A stretch of DNA of 64,000 nucleotides from JANQIO01 sp043513815 (GTDB lineage Bacteria; Pseudomonadota; Gammaproteobacteria; Pseudomonadales; Halieaceae), in the NCBI GenBank assembly GCA_043513815.1, contig CP121313.1, positions 1,922,001 through 1,986,000 of the forward strand, given 5' to 3'. The notes under the pieces are model-generated. The model saw nothing but the letters and a program-made list of their open reading frames with translations. It did not search any database and was not told the origin of the DNA. Position 1 is the first letter of the stretch; each line of letters opens with the position of its first letter. The translations under genes and the position numbers were made by a program. Below are positions 26,556-34,328 of the stretch, one piece after another.

Positions 26556-27254
26556 ATGGTACAGTACAGACTTTTCACGGCATTGCTCACAGCAGCACTG
26601 GCTGCCTGCTCCGCCCAGAACACGGTGAACTATAAAGCACCGGAGCAGGGCGACCCGGAGTTCTTCAAGGTGCGGGATTCCATGGCCGACGAAGTCTATG
26701 TGACCGATGACACGGCGAAACGCGCCTGGTTCAACGATATCCGCAGGCTTTATGTTGCGCCACTGGATATGACGCAAATGCAGATCATTCAGCCCCACGG
26801 CGTCAGGGATAACGAACGCTGGGAGATCACTGACGCCGAAAAGGCCGTGGTTGAGAAAACCTTCCTCAACGAAATGACGGTGGCCATGGAGGCGGACCAG
26901 GCCTTCCATATTGTGACCCGTCGGGAAGATGCCCAGGCGGTACTGGCAGCCCGCGTGATCGCTGTACATCCTTATATGTCACGCGCCGAAGCCCAGGCCC
27001 GGGGCGGCCGAGGCAAGGGCGCCGTCACCATGAGTTTCGCACTGGTAGACCCCTCTGACAGCTCGGTCGTGATTCGCGCGCTGGATTCAAAGTCCACCGA
27101 GGATATTGCCGCCCTCGAGTCCATCGAGCAGGATCGCGATGCCATAGATGTACTGTTCAACTCCTGGGGTCAGCAGTTGCGCCGCAGCCTGCTGTTTCTG
27201 CAGGGCCGTCTCGATGCGGTACCCACCCCCGTCCTGCTAAAGCGCCAGACCTAG
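26556..27254 (+). CDS. predicted lipoprotein, DUF3313-like
   Basis: A 232-aa exported lipoprotein. The lipobox LAAC has its acceptor cysteine at residue 18 after a short signal sequence. The mature domain contains RRLYVAPLDMTQMQII, a C-x-F-free beta/alpha pattern, and MSFALVDPSDSSVVIRALDSK, which resemble DUF3313 outer-membrane-associated lipoproteins; this assignment is tentative. GGGGAGAG precedes ATG 26556. It is divergent from the TonB receptor with an 88-bp shared upstream region, so joint regulation is possible. Confidence 0.75.
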   Translation: MVQYRLFTALLTAALAACSAQNTVNYKAPEQGDPEFFKVRDSMADEVYVTDDTAKRAWFNDIRRLYVAPLDMTQMQIIQPHGVRDNERWEITDAEKAVVEKTFLNEMTVAMEADQAFHIVTRREDAQAVLAARVIAVHPYMSRAEAQARGGRGKGAVTMSFALVDPSDSSVVIRALDSKSTEDIAALESIEQDRDAIDVLFNSWGQQLRRSLLFLQGRLDAVPTPVLLKRQT

Positions 27255-27315
27255 CCACAAGCGCTCCAGGCAGCACCTGACGAGAGCGCCCTGCGGCGTT
27301 CGCGCAAAGAAGTGA

Positions 27316-27465
27316 ATTCGCGCAAACAGCCCTGCGCCAAAGCGTGCGCCGCTACGCGGCGTTCGCGATAACAGCCCTGAGCGGCAGCGTGCGCCGCTAC
27401 GCGGCGTTCGCGATAACAGCCCTGAGCGGCAGCGTGCGCCGCTACGCGGCGTTCGCGATAACAGC
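27316..27465. repeat. 45-bp tandem repeat array
   Basis: Two identical 45-bp units (27361-27405 and 27406-27450) follow a diverged unit (27316-27360) and precede a 15-bp partial copy to 27465. Each unit opens with GTTCGCGATAACAGC and ends with GCCGC-TAC-GCGGC, a 5-bp hairpin. Further scraps of the unit occur from about 27290 and at 27466-27476. It lies in the 246 bp between the lipoprotein gene and tRNA-Leu, which converge. No gene is seen in this stretch. Confidence 0.95.
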
Positions 27466-27500
27466 GCGTTCGCGATAAAAATGGGATAAAAGGAAAGAAA

Positions 27501-27587
27501 TGGTACCGGAGGCCGGACTCGAACCGGCACGCCATTGCTGGCAAGGGATTTTGAATCCCTCGTGTCTACCAGTTTCACCACTCCGGC
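27501..27587 (-). tRNA. tRNA-Leu (anticodon CAA)
   Basis: An 87-nt gene with encoded CCA. The acceptor stem is GCCGGAG with CTCCGGT. The anticodon loop TTCAAAA gives anticodon CAA, which reads UUG. There is a long variable arm typical of class II tRNA, and the T-loop is GGTTCGAGTCC. It closely resembles E. coli leuX, a known integration hot spot, but no island or repeated 3' end is seen here. Confidence 0.95.
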
Positions 27588-27608
27588 AGCGTTTCAGGCA
27601 GGGGCGGG

Positions 27609-27637
27609 AGTTTAATTCAAGGGCCACTCCCGATCAA
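27609..27637 (-). promoter_or_regulatory. predicted sigma-70 promoter of tRNA-Leu
   Basis: On the minus strand: TTGATC (27637-27632), 17-bp spacer, TAAACT (27614-27609), then a GC-rich discriminator CCCGCCCC. The start would be near 27602, 15 nt before the mature tRNA. GC-rich discriminators are typical of stringently controlled stable RNA promoters. Confidence 0.6.
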
Positions 27638-27657
27638 TCGGCCTTTTGAAGCGTGCC

Positions 27658-27685
27658 TTGTCATTTGCCCCGTACGCTGTACACT
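27658..27685 (+). promoter_or_regulatory. predicted sigma-70 promoter of the acidic repeat protein gene
   Basis: TTGTCA (27658-27663), 16-bp spacer, TACACT (27680-27685), followed by TCGCGCC. The expected start near 27692 leaves a leader of about 93 nt before the GTG at 27785. Confidence 0.55.
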
Positions 27686-27784
27686 TCGCGCCGATATTGC
27701 AAAAGCGGGTTCGCTCTAGCGTGCCCTCTGGTACGTAGCAGCACACAGCCTCTGAGTACCTGACGTGAAAGGGAGAAAAGAAAC

Positions 27785-28204
27785 GTGGCGATGAAAGTAG
27801 TCAAAACAACAGAGTCCTATACGATTTACCAGCGCGGCGATGAACGCTATGCGGTCAAGGACGCGGACAAGAAGCCGGTCAACGGCGACGACAAGGTGCG
27901 GATCCTGGTCGAGGCAGGCCTGCTGACGGTAGCCGTGCCCGCTGCGCCGGAGCCCGAAGTGGAAGAAGCCGCCGAGGAAGCCCCGGCAGAAGAGGCGGCC
28001 GCAGCCGAAGAAGCTCCCGCCGAAGAAGAAGCTCCCGTTGAGGCGTCGGCTGCTGAGGAAGCTCCCGCTGAGGAAGCTCCCGCTGAGGAAGCTGCTGCAG
28101 AGGAAGCCCCCGCAGAGGAAGCCCCCGCAGAGGAAGCCCCTGCAGAGGAAGCCCCTGCAGAGGAAGCCCCCGCAGAGGACGCTGAAGAAGACAGCAAGGG
28201 CTGA
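27785..28204 (+). CDS. small acidic protein with Glu/Ala/Pro repeat tail
   Basis: A 139-aa protein of unknown function. The N-terminal segment of about 52 residues is globular-looking (TTESYTIYQRGDERYAVKDA, then VNGDDKVRILVEAGLL). I recall similar short domains in other gammaproteobacterial hypothetical proteins but cannot name the family. The C-terminal part of about 85 residues is built from EEAPA/EEAAA units, encoded by a 15-bp DNA repeat, and is strongly acidic. GTG 27785 has AGGGAG (27770-27775) nine bases upstream; ATG 27791 is too far from it. A strong promoter and terminator make it a single-gene unit. Confidence 0.8.
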   Translation: MAMKVVKTTESYTIYQRGDERYAVKDADKKPVNGDDKVRILVEAGLLTVAVPAAPEPEVEEAAEEAPAEEAAAAEEAPAEEEAPVEASAAEEAPAEEAPAEEAAAEEAPAEEAPAEEAPAEEAPAEEAPAEDAEEDSKG

Positions 28205-28224
28205 GGCCTTTCCAGTCGCACCCC

Positions 28225-28250
28225 AAGCCGGCCCTGTGCCGGCTTTTTAT
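28225..28250 (+). terminator. rho-independent terminator
   Basis: An 8-bp stem, AAGCCGGC (28225-28232) and GCCGGCTT (28238-28245), with a 5-nt loop is followed by TTTAT. It ends the acidic protein transcript just before queA. Confidence 0.85.
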
Positions 28251-28285
28251 TCTCCGGGGAATCCGTAGTTAAACCTTGGCAGACC

Positions 28286-29335
28286 ATGAAACGCAGCGAT
28301 TTCCATTTTGACCTGCCTGAGCGGCTGATCGCACGCTATCCGCTGGCTAATCGCACCGACAGCCGCCTGCTGAGCCTCACTGGTGGCAGTGGTGCTTTGC
28401 GCCACCTGCAGTTTACTGACCTACTCGACGAGTTGTCCGCTGGCGACTTGCTGGTATTCAACAACACCCGAGTGATTCCCGCCCGACTGTGGGGTCGCAA
28501 GCCCAGCGGTGGACGGGTAGAAATTCTGATAGAAAGACTGCTGGACGAAAAGCGCTGTCTCGCCCACGTCCGCGCCAGCAAGACCCCAAAGCCCGGTAGC
28601 GAACTGCTGCTACAGGCAGATCGCGATAGCGAGGCCGTGCAGGGAAGCTTGCAAGTGGAGGGCCGGCAGGATGACCTGTTCCTGCTGGCGTCAGATGATG
28701 AGCGGCTGATCGAGGTGCTGGAACGAATCGGGCATATGCCGTTGCCGCCCTATATCGACCGCGCCGATGAGGGCCTCGATCGGGAGCGCTACCAGACAGT
28801 GTACGGCGAGCGCGAGGGAGCGGTGGCCGCGCCGACCGCAGGACTGCATTTCAGCGAAGACTTCATGGCGGCCTGCCGCGACAAGGGCGTCGATATCGGT
28901 TTTATTACCTTACACGTGGGTGCGGGCACCTTTCAGCCGGTGCGGGTGGATGACATCCGTGAGCACCGTATGCATTCCGAGTACCTGGAGGTCGATGCCG
29001 AGCTCTGCCAACAGGCCCGCTTGGCGCGTGAGGCAGGGCATCGCGTTGTCGCCGTCGGCACCACCGTGGTGCGGTCGCTGGAAACGGCCGCCCAAGGGGG
29101 TGAACTGGCGCCTTTCAGCGGTGAAAGCGATATCTTTATCTTCCCCGGGTTTGAGTTTCGCTGTGTCGACGCCATGATCACCAATTTCCACCTGCCAGAG
29201 TCCACCCTGATCATGCTGGTAAGCGCATTCGCCGGTCGCGACCACGTGCTCGCCGCCTACCGGGCCGCGGTGGCAGAGGAGTACCGCTTTTTCAGCTATG
29301 GTGATGCCATGTTCATTACCCGGGCGGGCGCATGA
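28286..29335 (+). CDS. queA: S-adenosylmethionine:tRNA ribosyltransferase-isomerase
   Basis: Converts 7-aminomethyl-7-deazaguanine in tRNA to epoxyqueuosine, using the ribosyl part of SAM. It has 349 aa, the family length. Conserved motifs include MKRSDFHFDLPERLIARYP, FNNTRVIPARLWG, HMPLPPYI, AVAAPTAGLHFSE, LHVGAGTFQPVR and NFHLPESTLIMLV. It is the first gene of a queA-tgt pair and overlaps tgt by 4 bp (ATGA). Confidence 0.97.
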   Translation: MKRSDFHFDLPERLIARYPLANRTDSRLLSLTGGSGALRHLQFTDLLDELSAGDLLVFNNTRVIPARLWGRKPSGGRVEILIERLLDEKRCLAHVRASKTPKPGSELLLQADRDSEAVQGSLQVEGRQDDLFLLASDDERLIEVLERIGHMPLPPYIDRADEGLDRERYQTVYGEREGAVAAPTAGLHFSEDFMAACRDKGVDIGFITLHVGAGTFQPVRVDDIREHRMHSEYLEVDAELCQQARLAREAGHRVVAVGTTVVRSLETAAQGGELAPFSGESDIFIFPGFEFRCVDAMITNFHLPESTLIMLVSAFAGRDHVLAAYRAAVAEEYRFFSYGDAMFITRAGA

Positions 29336-30462
29336 CCGCAACATCTCGCATGAGCTTCGAACAGTTGGGCGGCGACGGTGCCGCCCGGCGCGGCCGCCTG
29401 GCATTTCCTCGCGGCAGCGTAGAGACCCCAGCCTTCATGCCGGTGGGTACCTACGGCACTGTGAAGGGCATGACGCCCGACGATGTGCGCGCCACCGGGG
29501 CTGAAATTCTGTTGGGTAACACCTTTCACCTGTGGCTGCGTCCTGGCACGGACGTCATCAAGGCCCACGGCGACCTGCATGACTTCATGGCCTGGAATGG
29601 GCCAATCCTGACCGACTCCGGCGGTTTCCAGGTGTTCAGCCTGGGGGATCTGCGCAAAATCAGCGAGGAGGGCGTGCGCTTTCAGTCGCCTGTGGACGGT
29701 GACCAGGTGTTCCTCGACCCCGAGACGTCCATGGCCATACAGCGCGCGCTGGGTGCTGATATCGTTATGATATTTGACGAATGTACTCCTTACCCGGCCA
29801 CCGAACAGGAGGCGAGGGCGTCAATGGAGCTATCGCTGCGCTGGGCTGCGCGTAGCAAGCGCGCCCACGCCGGGAATGACGCCGCGCTGTTCGGCATTGT
29901 TCAGGGCGGCATGTTCGATAATCTGCGCGCGGAATCCCTGGCGGGGCTGGTCGACATTGGTTTCGATGGCTATGCCATCGGCGGCCTTTCAGTGGGCGAG
30001 CCGAAGGATGAAATGATGGCGGTGCTGGACAGCAGCGCCGACACCCTGCCGGCGGACAAGCCGCGCTACCTGATGGGCGTGGGGACGCCGGCTGATATTC
30101 TCGAGGCAGTGCGCCGGGGTGTCGACATGTTCGACTGCGTTATGCCCACCCGCAATGCCCGCAATGGCTATATCTTTACCTCCCGGGGCGTCATAAAGCT
30201 GCGCAATGCCGCCCATCGGCACAGCACCGAGCCGCTGGATCCGGAATGCGACTGCTACACTTGCCAGCACTTCACGCGTGCCTACCTGCACCACCTGGAC
30301 AAGTGCAACGAGATTCTCGGATCGCAGCTCAATACCATCCACAACCTGCGCTACTACCAGAACCACATGGCCGGTATTCGCAGCGCCATAGAAACCGGCA
30401 GCCTCGACGCGTTTGCCGGGGCATACTACGACGGTCAGCAACGAGGGGTCAGCGGTGTATAA
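29332..30462 (+). CDS. tgt: queuine/preQ1 tRNA-guanine transglycosylase
   Basis: Exchanges guanine-34 for preQ1 in GUN-anticodon tRNAs. It has 376 aa. Asp95 in TDSGGFQVFSL is the general acid/base, and FDECTPYP and GVGTPADILEAV are conserved. The zinc site is CDCYTCQHFTRAYLHH. The nucleophile Asp lies in FDCVMPTRNARNG. It overlaps both queA (4 bp) and the next gene (8 bp). The usual yajC-secD-secF neighbours do not follow here. Confidence 0.97.
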   Translation: MTATSRMSFEQLGGDGAARRGRLAFPRGSVETPAFMPVGTYGTVKGMTPDDVRATGAEILLGNTFHLWLRPGTDVIKAHGDLHDFMAWNGPILTDSGGFQVFSLGDLRKISEEGVRFQSPVDGDQVFLDPETSMAIQRALGADIVMIFDECTPYPATEQEARASMELSLRWAARSKRAHAGNDAALFGIVQGGMFDNLRAESLAGLVDIGFDGYAIGGLSVGEPKDEMMAVLDSSADTLPADKPRYLMGVGTPADILEAVRRGVDMFDCVMPTRNARNGYIFTSRGVIKLRNAAHRHSTEPLDPECDCYTCQHFTRAYLHHLDKCNEILGSQLNTIHNLRYYQNHMAGIRSAIETGSLDAFAGAYYDGQQRGVSGV

Positions 30463-30766
30463 GCTCTGTGTGTATATTCCTGAAGCAAATCTTGAGTCGG
30501 TAAAGCGCGCCCTGTTTGATGCCGGCGCTGGCCGCATCGGCAATTACAGCGACTGCTGCTGGCAGGTGCTTGGCCAGGGGCAGTTCAAGCCGGGGGAGGG
30601 CAGCGAGCCCTTTATTGGCAGCGTCGGAGCCGTGGAGCCGGTCGCCGAATACCGGGTTGAGATGGTCTGTGCCGACGACGTTGTCGATGTTGTTATCGCC
30701 GCCCTGCGCGCTTCCCACCCCTATGAAGAGCCGGCTTTCGACCTGATCCGCGTGGAGGTGGCCTGA
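30455..30766 (+). CDS. YqfO/NIF3-associated small protein (COG3323 type)
   Basis: A 103-aa PII-like fold protein matching the inserted domain of YqfO/NIF3 family proteins. Conserved features are YKLCVYIPEANLESVKRALFDAGAG, IGNYSDCCWQVLGQGQF and HPYEEPAFDLIRV. The standalone form occurs in many gammaproteobacteria; its function is unknown, with metal or nucleotide sensing suggested by the fold. The start is GTG at 30455 with GAGGGG (30443-30448) upstream. It overlaps tgt by 8 bp. Confidence 0.85.
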   Translation: MYKLCVYIPEANLESVKRALFDAGAGRIGNYSDCCWQVLGQGQFKPGEGSEPFIGSVGAVEPVAEYRVEMVCADDVVDVVIAALRASHPYEEPAFDLIRVEVA

Positions 30767-31365
30767 TCCCGGCGAGTACCGTCAGTAGCCTGCGTAGCCT
30801 GCTTGGTGAGCAGGCCCCGGTGGTCTCCGAACACCTGCCCCAATCCGCGGTGCTGGTGGGGCTGTACGAAGAAAGCAGCGACCCCACGGTACTGCTGACC
30901 CGGCGCGCAGCGCACCTGCGATTGCACGCCGGTGAAGTGGCCTTTCCCGGGGGCATGTGCGAACCGCAGGATGTCGACTTGTGGGACACAGCCCAGCGCG
31001 AAGCTGAGGAAGAAGTCGCGCTGGATCGTGATACCGTGGAGCCACTGGGCCACCTGTCAGCGCTGGTGACTCGCACCGGAATCGAGGTGACGCCCTGTGT
31101 GGCGCAGATCAGTCGGCGCACAGAGCTGGTGGCCAATCCGGCGGAACTGGAGGCGGTGTTCGAAGCACCGCTGGCATTTTTCGCTGACCGTTCGCAGCTG
31201 TCTTTCCTGCGCTTTGACTACGGTGGCCGTGAGCGCCGCGTGCCGCAATACCAGTGGCACGACTACCAGATATGGGGCATCACCGCCGCAATACTGGTAA
31301 GGCTGGTCAATCTCGCTTGCGATGCCGGCATAGAAATGGATGACTACTGGCGCGGTCGCCGGTGA
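30766..31365 (+). CDS. Nudix CoA pyrophosphatase (NudL-like), probable ATC start
   Basis: Predicted to cleave coenzyme A or its derivatives to phosphopantetheine and 3',5'-ADP. The family motif LLTRRAAHLRLHAGEVAFPGG is present, followed by the Nudix helix AQREAEEEVALD. From ATC the protein has 199 aa, near the usual 190-200. From the first standard codon, GTG 30820, it lacks 18 residues of a coding-looking N-terminus (TVSSLRSLLGEQAP). GGAGGT (30754-30759) sits six bases before ATC 30766 and has no other start codon in range. The start is an inference; the identity is firm. Confidence 0.85.
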   Translation: MPASTVSSLRSLLGEQAPVVSEHLPQSAVLVGLYEESSDPTVLLTRRAAHLRLHAGEVAFPGGMCEPQDVDLWDTAQREAEEEVALDRDTVEPLGHLSALVTRTGIEVTPCVAQISRRTELVANPAELEAVFEAPLAFFADRSQLSFLRFDYGGRERRVPQYQWHDYQIWGITAAILVRLVNLACDAGIEMDDYWRGRR

Positions 31366-31416
31366 AACAGTGGGACCGCCGGCAAATGATAACGGCAAGC
31401 AACACAGGAGACAGGC

Positions 31417-31938
31417 ATGCTTTACCAAATCGATGACAAGTCACCGCTACTCGAAGGGACGGGTCACTTTGTGGCGCCCAATGCCGCCGTGATTGGCGAT
31501 GTGGTGCTGGGTGAGGCCGCCAGCATCTGGTTCAGCGTGGTGATTCGCGGTGACAACGAAACGATCAGAATTGGCGCTCGCACCAATATCCAGGACGGCA
31601 CGGTGTGTCACTCCGACCCCGGTTTCGCGCTGGAGATCGGCAGCAATGTCACGGTGGGTCACAGCGCCATGTTACACGGCTGTACTATCGGTGACGGTAC
31701 CCTGGTGGGCATCAACGCCGTGGTATTGAACGGCGCCCGGGTAGGGCGCAATTGTGTCATCGGCGCCAATTCACTGGTACCGGAGGGCATGGAGATTCCC
31801 GATGGGAGCCTGGTGATGGGCGTGCCGGCTCGCATCAAAAGAGAACTGACGGCAGAACAGCAGGCTCATTTTTCCAGCAACGCCGACCATTATGTGGACA
31901 ACGCCGCCCGGTTTACGGCGACCCTGAAGGCGCTCTAG
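31417..31938 (+). CDS. gamma carbonic anhydrase-like protein (YrdA family)
   Basis: A 173-aa left-handed beta-helix hexapeptide-repeat protein. The three zinc ligands of the gamma carbonic anhydrase fold are His65, His82 and His87 (GTVCHSDP, VTVGHSAMLHG). It then has DGTLVGINAVVLNGARVGRNCVIGANSLVPEG. Many YrdA-type proteins show no measured carbonic anhydrase activity, so the enzymatic role is uncertain. CAGGAGACAGGC precedes the ATG. It is convergent with corB. Confidence 0.92.
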   Translation: MLYQIDDKSPLLEGTGHFVAPNAAVIGDVVLGEAASIWFSVVIRGDNETIRIGARTNIQDGTVCHSDPGFALEIGSNVTVGHSAMLHGCTIGDGTLVGINAVVLNGARVGRNCVIGANSLVPEGMEIPDGSLVMGVPARIKRELTAEQQAHFSSNADHYVDNAARFTATLKAL

Positions 31939-32030
31939 TTGCCCTGTCCCAGCCGATAGGTACTCTGAGCGCTACAGCAAGACTCTCTGGGCTCCGAGCC
32001 TCCGGGCACCGTACCGGTGAGATAGGGCGG

Positions 32031-33302
32031 CTAGCGTCTGAATGAGGTTGGCAGCACCTGGGCTCGCACCGAGGTGATGACGTTGTCCTGCAGTTCCAGG
32101 ATGTCCATGCAGTAGTCGTCAACCCGTACTCCGGCGCTGGCCTCCGGGAAAGACTCCAGGGTTTCGAGCAGCAGGCCGTTGAGGGTTTTGGGGCCGTCGG
32201 TCGGCAGCGTCCAGCCCAGAGACTTGTTGATTTCCCTGACGTTGGCACTGCCGTTGATGATGTAGCTTCCGTCTTGCTGCGGAAAGATATCGGCGATCGC
32301 CTCCGCCAGGTTGGAAGTGAATTCGCCGACGATCTCTTCGAGTATATCTTCCAGGGTGACCAGGCCCATGACCTCGCCGTATTCATCCACCACCACGGCT
32401 ATGCGTAATTTCTGTCGCTGGAAGTTAAGCAGTTGGGTGTGTAGCGGCGTGCCTTCCGGAACAAAGTAGGGCTTTTCGACTTCCTTGAGCATCTGCTCGC
32501 GGTGCAATCCGCTCTCGTCAATGAAGCGGCTGGTACGACGCATGTGCAGGATGCCGGAGATGTTGTTGACGTCGTCCTCGAACACCGGCAGGCGGGTGTA
32601 CTCGGTGGACTGAATCTGCTCCAGCAGCACCTCATCGGAGTCGTCCAGGTCCAGGCCGAACACCTCACCCCGCGGCACCATGATGTCGTCCACGGTTACC
32701 TTTTCGAGTTCGAGAATATTGAGCAACATGCCCTGGTGGGTGTCGGGGATCATGTGTCCGGTGTCGTTGACGATGGTGCGCAGTTCGTCGGTGGTCAAGC
32801 CGGAGTCGTTGGCGGCGCTGGGGTCAAACCCCAGTAGTCGCAGCAGACTGTTGGTAATCACATTCACCAGCCAGACCACCGGGTAAAGCACCTTGAGCAT
32901 GGGTGACAGCACGGCGCTGGCGGGGAAAGCAATGCGCTCAGGGTTCAGCGCGGCGATGGTCTTCGGCGTAATCTCAGCAAAAACCAGTAGTACCAGTGTG
33001 AGCAGCAGTGAGCCGACGGCAATACCGGCGTTGCCGAGCAGGCGTATGGCAATAATGGTCACAATCGCCGCCGCCAGCACATTGACGAGGTTGTTGCCGA
33101 TCAGGATGAGGCCAATCAGGCGGTCGGGGCGTTCCAGCAGGCGGCTGGCACGATTGGCGCCATGATGGTCCTGCTCCTTGAGATGTTTTAGCCGATAGCG
33201 GTCCAGCGACATCATCCCAGTCTCGGAACTGGAGAAGAACGCAGACAACAGGATCAGGACGCCGAGGATGGAAAAAAGAAGACCCAGCGGTGCTTCGTTC
33301 AA
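32031..33302 (-). CDS. corB: CorB/YfjD-family CNNM-type transporter protein
   Basis: Membrane protein of the CNNM/CorB family, linked to magnesium/cobalt efflux or resistance. It has 423 aa. The N-terminal DUF21 domain has about four hydrophobic segments and the signature SAFFSSSETGMMSLDRYRL and LIGNNLVN. A CBS pair follows, with VTVDDIMVPRGEVFG and LVTLEDILEEIVGEF. The C-terminal CorC_HlyC domain has INGSANVREINKSLGW. The start is TTG (33302-33300), with no ATG in the conserved region. It follows ypjD on the same strand, as in E. coli. Confidence 0.93.
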   Translation of the reverse strand: MNEAPLGLLFSILGVLILLSAFFSSSETGMMSLDRYRLKHLKEQDHHGANRASRLLERPDRLIGLILIGNNLVNVLAAAIVTIIAIRLLGNAGIAVGSLLLTLVLLVFAEITPKTIAALNPERIAFPASAVLSPMLKVLYPVVWLVNVITNSLLRLLGFDPSAANDSGLTTDELRTIVNDTGHMIPDTHQGMLLNILELEKVTVDDIMVPRGEVFGLDLDDSDEVLLEQIQSTEYTRLPVFEDDVNNISGILHMRRTSRFIDESGLHREQMLKEVEKPYFVPEGTPLHTQLLNFQRQKLRIAVVVDEYGEVMGLVTLEDILEEIVGEFTSNLAEAIADIFPQQDGSYIINGSANVREINKSLGWTLPTDGPKTLNGLLLETLESFPEASAGVRVDDYCMDILELQDNVITSVRAQVLPTSFRR

Positions 33303-33373
33303 GCAGGGGTTACCCGGGGAAAGTTAAGAAGCGACATCTTGAATAAATTCCAGGCTGATCGCAAGGGCAACGC

Positions 33374-34180
33374 TCAGCCGCGCTGCAGCACCAGTTCCAG
33401 TACGAACTTGCTGCCGGCGTAGGCTAGCATCAGCGCAACAAACCCGCCCAGAGTGAAGCGAGCCGCCAGTTGGCTGCGCCAGCCCAGTCGATGATGCCCC
33501 CACAGCAGCGTTGCGAACAGCAGCCAGGCGCAGATAGACAGCACCGTCTTGTGCACCAGGTGTTGGGCGAAAATATCATCAATAAAGATGAACCCGGAGG
33601 CGATGGCCAGCGTCAGCAACACCAGGCCCACCCAGACAATTTCGAACAAAATGCTTTCCATCAGCTGCAGCGGGGGCAGCAGCTGCACCAGGCCGCGGGT
33701 CTGGCGATGACGGAGCTGGTAGTCCTGTGCCGCAACGGCGCCGGCCTGCACGGCGGCGATCGCGAGTACGGCGTAGGCGAGTACGGAGCTGCCGATATGC
33801 GCCAGCATGCCCCCGGACAGATCCGTTAACAGGGCGCCGTCGGCGGGCATCAGTGCGGCCAGCACCACCGCCAGCGCGGCTATGGGAAACAGCACGACCA
33901 TCAGGTTCTGCAGGGGGCGCCAGGCGAAACTTGCCAGCAGGCTTATATTGACCATCCAGAAAATCAGGGAGCCGGCGCGAAACAGACTGAAGCTGAGTCC
34001 GTCTTCTGCGGCCAGGCCGGAAAATGCGGCGTAGGCGTGTAACAACACGGCGATGCCGGCCAGCGCATAGACCGTCGTCGCTGGGGTCTCAATGCGACGG
34101 GAGGCGCGGCGCGCCTGGAGCACGCTGACGGCGATGTAGAGGATGGCCGCGACCAGGGCGGCGACCGATGCGCTGAGCAT
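33374..34180 (-). CDS. ypjD: CcsA/CcmC-like cytochrome c assembly family membrane protein YpjD
   Basis: A 268-aa polytopic protein with eight predicted membrane segments. The cytochrome c assembly domain is suggested by a GGMLAHIGSSVLAYAVLAIA segment, a later SGFIFIDD and HKTVLSICAWLLFATLLWGHH, where histidines in similar positions bind haem in CcsA/CcmC proteins. E. coli YpjD has no settled function. It is divergent from ffh and followed by corB after 71 bp, a conserved neighbourhood. Confidence 0.88.
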   Translation of the reverse strand: MLSASVAALVAAILYIAVSVLQARRASRRIETPATTVYALAGIAVLLHAYAAFSGLAAEDGLSFSLFRAGSLIFWMVNISLLASFAWRPLQNLMVVLFPIAALAVVLAALMPADGALLTDLSGGMLAHIGSSVLAYAVLAIAAVQAGAVAAQDYQLRHRQTRGLVQLLPPLQLMESILFEIVWVGLVLLTLAIASGFIFIDDIFAQHLVHKTVLSICAWLLFATLLWGHHRLGWRSQLAARFTLGGFVALMLAYAGSKFVLELVLQRG

Positions 34181-34328
34181 TTGGGGATCAATTCACGGTA
34201 ACGTATACTTCGCGTCTTTGTACCCATTTGCATAGGTATTAGCAAGCCGCCTCACGCCATCGGCGTAAATTGGGGCCGGTTGAGACACCGCTAATGTCCG
34301 CTGCACACCCCAGCTGTGAGCAAGAAGC

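Noticed and set aside
27290..27476. CRISPR array
   Set aside because: Units are contiguous with no unique spacers, and no cas genes are in the window. The same holds for the 15-bp and 7-bp arrays.
27237..27581. Open frame running through the 45-bp repeats and tRNA-Leu
   Set aside because: It translates structural RNA and repeats; the serine/arginine repeats are a by-product of the 45-bp unit.
27501..27587. Genomic island attached at tRNA-Leu
   Set aside because: No integrase, no repeated tRNA 3' end within the window, and flanking genes look native.
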